The position numbers and the translations under genes were made by a program. The notes beneath the pieces are model-generated. The model was not told the DNA's origin, searched no databases, and was given only the letters and a program-made list of their open reading frames with translations. DNA of 7,225 bases from Rhodospirillales bacterium (GTDB lineage: Bacteria > Pseudomonadota > Alphaproteobacteria > Rhodospirillales > Casp-alpha2), in the NCBI GenBank assembly GCA_018664265.1, contig JABJOR010000301.1, forward strand, positions 1 to 7,225. The letters are read 5' to 3'. Positions 6,060 through 7,225 of this stretch are shown in pieces (the stretch's first letter is position 1; every line of letters starts with the position of its first letter).

Positions 6060-6773
6060 ATGAAATTTCAAACTCCCCTGATCAAAGGCACACTCATCAA
6101 GCGTTATAAACGCTTCATGGCTGATGTTGAACTGAGTGATGGCAGCGTCGTCATTGCACATTGTGCAAATTCCGGCTCCATGCTCAGCGTCAATGAACCC
6201 GGTGCCGAAGTCTGGATATCGCCTGCCAGTAATCCAGATCGTAAACTCAAGTTTACCTGGGAATTGATCCGCATTGGCGAAACACTTGTCGGTATAAATA
6301 CGGCATTACCCAACAAGATGGTTTCACATGCCATTGAAGATGGCACCATTTCAGAGTTGTCCGGATACGCAACCCTTCGTAACGAAGTGAAATACGGCAA
6401 GAATTCTCGCATCGACATCCTGCTCGAAGATGACAAGAAGCCGAAGTGTTATGTTGAGGTCAAGAATGTAACTCTGCGTCGAGACTTAACAAAAGGCGCG
6501 CCAGCAGAATTTCCAGACAGCGTCACCAGTCGCGGCACCAAACACTTGGCAGAATTGTCTGATATGGTCGCCGAAGGCCATCGCGCGGTCATGGTATATC
6601 TGGTCCAGCGGGAAGATGCTGATAGCTTTATTGTTGCCCGAGACATTGATCCGGTTTATGGAGAGGCCCTTGACGCAGCTAAAAAAGCAGGGGTAGAAGC
6701 TTTGTGTTACGCTTGCACCTTGAGCCCGGAAGAAATCAAAGTCGTCCGGCCCATCAAGATAATAGCTGACTAA
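6060..6773 (+). CDS. sfsA: SfsA (sugar fermentation stimulation protein homologue)
   Basis: A 237-residue complete SfsA homologue. The N-terminal part (about 1-80) fits the OB-like DNA-binding domain: LIKRYKRFMADVEL (12-25), then HCANSGSM (34-41; commonly HCPNTG or similar). The C-terminal part fits a PD-(D/E)xK nuclease fold, with Asp119 in SRIDILL and Glu133-x-Lys135 in YVEVKNVTL. The late signature FPDSVTSRGTKHL (151-163) is also present. E. coli SfsA was named for raising maltose metabolism genes and binds DNA; its true function, and whether it cuts DNA, are unclear. The nuclease residues are all kept here. It follows the NDUFAF5-like gene by 45 bases without a clear Shine-Dalgarno and precedes map by 27 bases, a sfsA-map order I know from other alphaproteobacteria. 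Confidence 0.95.
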   Translation: MKFQTPLIKGTLIKRYKRFMADVELSDGSVVIAHCANSGSMLSVNEPGAEVWISPASNPDRKLKFTWELIRIGETLVGINTALPNKMVSHAIEDGTISELSGYATLRNEVKYGKNSRIDILLEDDKKPKCYVEVKNVTLRRDLTKGAPAEFPDSVTSRGTKHLAELSDMVAEGHRAVMVYLVQREDADSFIVARDIDPVYGEALDAAKKAGVEALCYACTLSPEEIKVVRPIKIIAD

Positions 6774-6800
6774 GCGTCCTTATCCGATTAGAGTAGCCTT

Positions 6801-7225
6801 ATGAAAGAACATGACACCCAAATGAATACGAAGGTTGAAAGCGCTGCAGAAAAGAGAACCAGCGGCATCAAAATTCATACTGCCGCTGACTTTGAAGGCA
6901 TGCGCAAAGCAGGTCGACTAGCGGCGGAAACACTTGACTATGTAACGCCGTTTGTGAAACCCGGTGTTACAACGTTGGAGTTGGATACCCTGTGTCACAA
7001 TTTTATTGTTGACCACAACGCTGTTCCTGCCCCACTCAACTATCGTGGTTTCCCAAAATCGATTTGCACATCGATCAACCATGTTGTGTGTCACGGCATT
7101 CCCGGTGATAAGCGTCTGAAAAATGGCGACGCAATGAACATTGATGTGACAGTCATTCTTGATGGATGGTTCGGTGATACCAGCCGCATGTTTAATGTTG
7201 GCAAGCCCAGTATCAAGGCTTCTAA
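6801..7225 (+). CDS. map: Methionine aminopeptidase type I, 5' part (runs off the window)
   Basis: The first 141 codons of a type I methionine aminopeptidase, which removes the initiator methionine from new proteins in the cytosol. The frame is open to the last base. Visible features are FEGMRKAGRLAAETLDYV, the Cys-containing FPKSICTSINHVVCHGIP with the substrate-site His98, and NIDVTVILDGWFGDTSRMF carrying metal ligands Asp115 and Asp126. The remaining ligands (a His and two Glu) should lie beyond the window. The protein has about 20 N-terminal residues before the usual fold start near IKIHTAADF. They are polar and charged, and alternative ATG 6822 would shorten them to about 13. A weak GAGTAG lies some 10 bases before ATG 6801. 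Probably co-transcribed with sfsA. Confidence 0.95.
   Translation, partial: MKEHDTQMNTKVESAAEKRTSGIKIHTAADFEGMRKAGRLAAETLDYVTPFVKPGVTTLELDTLCHNFIVDHNAVPAPLNYRGFPKSICTSINHVVCHGIPGDKRLKNGDAMNIDVTVILDGWFGDTSRMFNVGKPSIKAS

Noticed and set aside
1..7225. Defence system, toxin-antitoxin pair, CRISPR array or phage genes
   Set aside because: Every substantial frame is explained by housekeeping or transport genes, and no repeat arrays or small paired genes are visible in the gaps.

Overview
This window looks like a chromosomal core-gene stretch from an alphaproteobacterium. The reasons are the close run of comF, grxC and a Nit-type amidohydrolase on the minus strand, a divergent NDUFAF5-like methyltransferase next to comF, and the sfsA-map pair. 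All proteins read as alphaproteobacterial in style and base composition is near even throughout. I cannot name a genus.

Layout, left to right. The 3' part of a class I SAM-dependent methyltransferase (+, 3-416, start outside the window) meets, tail to tail, a Nit-family carbon-nitrogen hydrolase (-, 413-1237). Upstream of that on the same strand is glutaredoxin 3 (-, 1250-1540). Next come two plus-strand transporter genes: a broken TSUP (TauE/SafE-type) permease (1674-2571, two frame changes) and an intact SulP anion transporter with a STAS domain (2625-4262). ComF follows (-, 4275-5120), then a divergent NDUFAF5-like methyltransferase (+, 5148-6014), sfsA (+, 6060-6773) and the 5' part of map (+, 6801 to the window end). 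No stretch over 300 bases lacks a gene. I saw no RNA gene, insertion sequence, CRISPR array or convincing intrinsic terminator.

How the genes may work together. Glutaredoxin (glutathione-dependent disulfide reduction) and the Nit amidase (by homology, hydrolysis of deaminated glutathione) are plausibly co-transcribed and both concern glutathione. The SulP protein keeps the residues of the BicA-like sodium/bicarbonate branch at a constant offset of 7 from BicA numbering as I remember it, so bicarbonate is a better first guess than sulfate, though unproven. The NDUFAF5-like protein suggests a role in respiratory complex I assembly, and map is N-terminal protein processing.

The most unusual item is the TSUP gene. 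Its first frame change falls in a 16-base stretch that makes family-like sequence in two frames, as if one of two tandem 16-base copies had been lost. Its second frame change sits exactly on a T_TTT_TTG heptamer in the correct phase for -1 slippage. A third lesion replaces a glycine in the second conserved motif with arginine. Decay is the simplest explanation, but sequencing error, slippage-based variation and recoding can each be tested. I did not find a clearly new multi-gene system.
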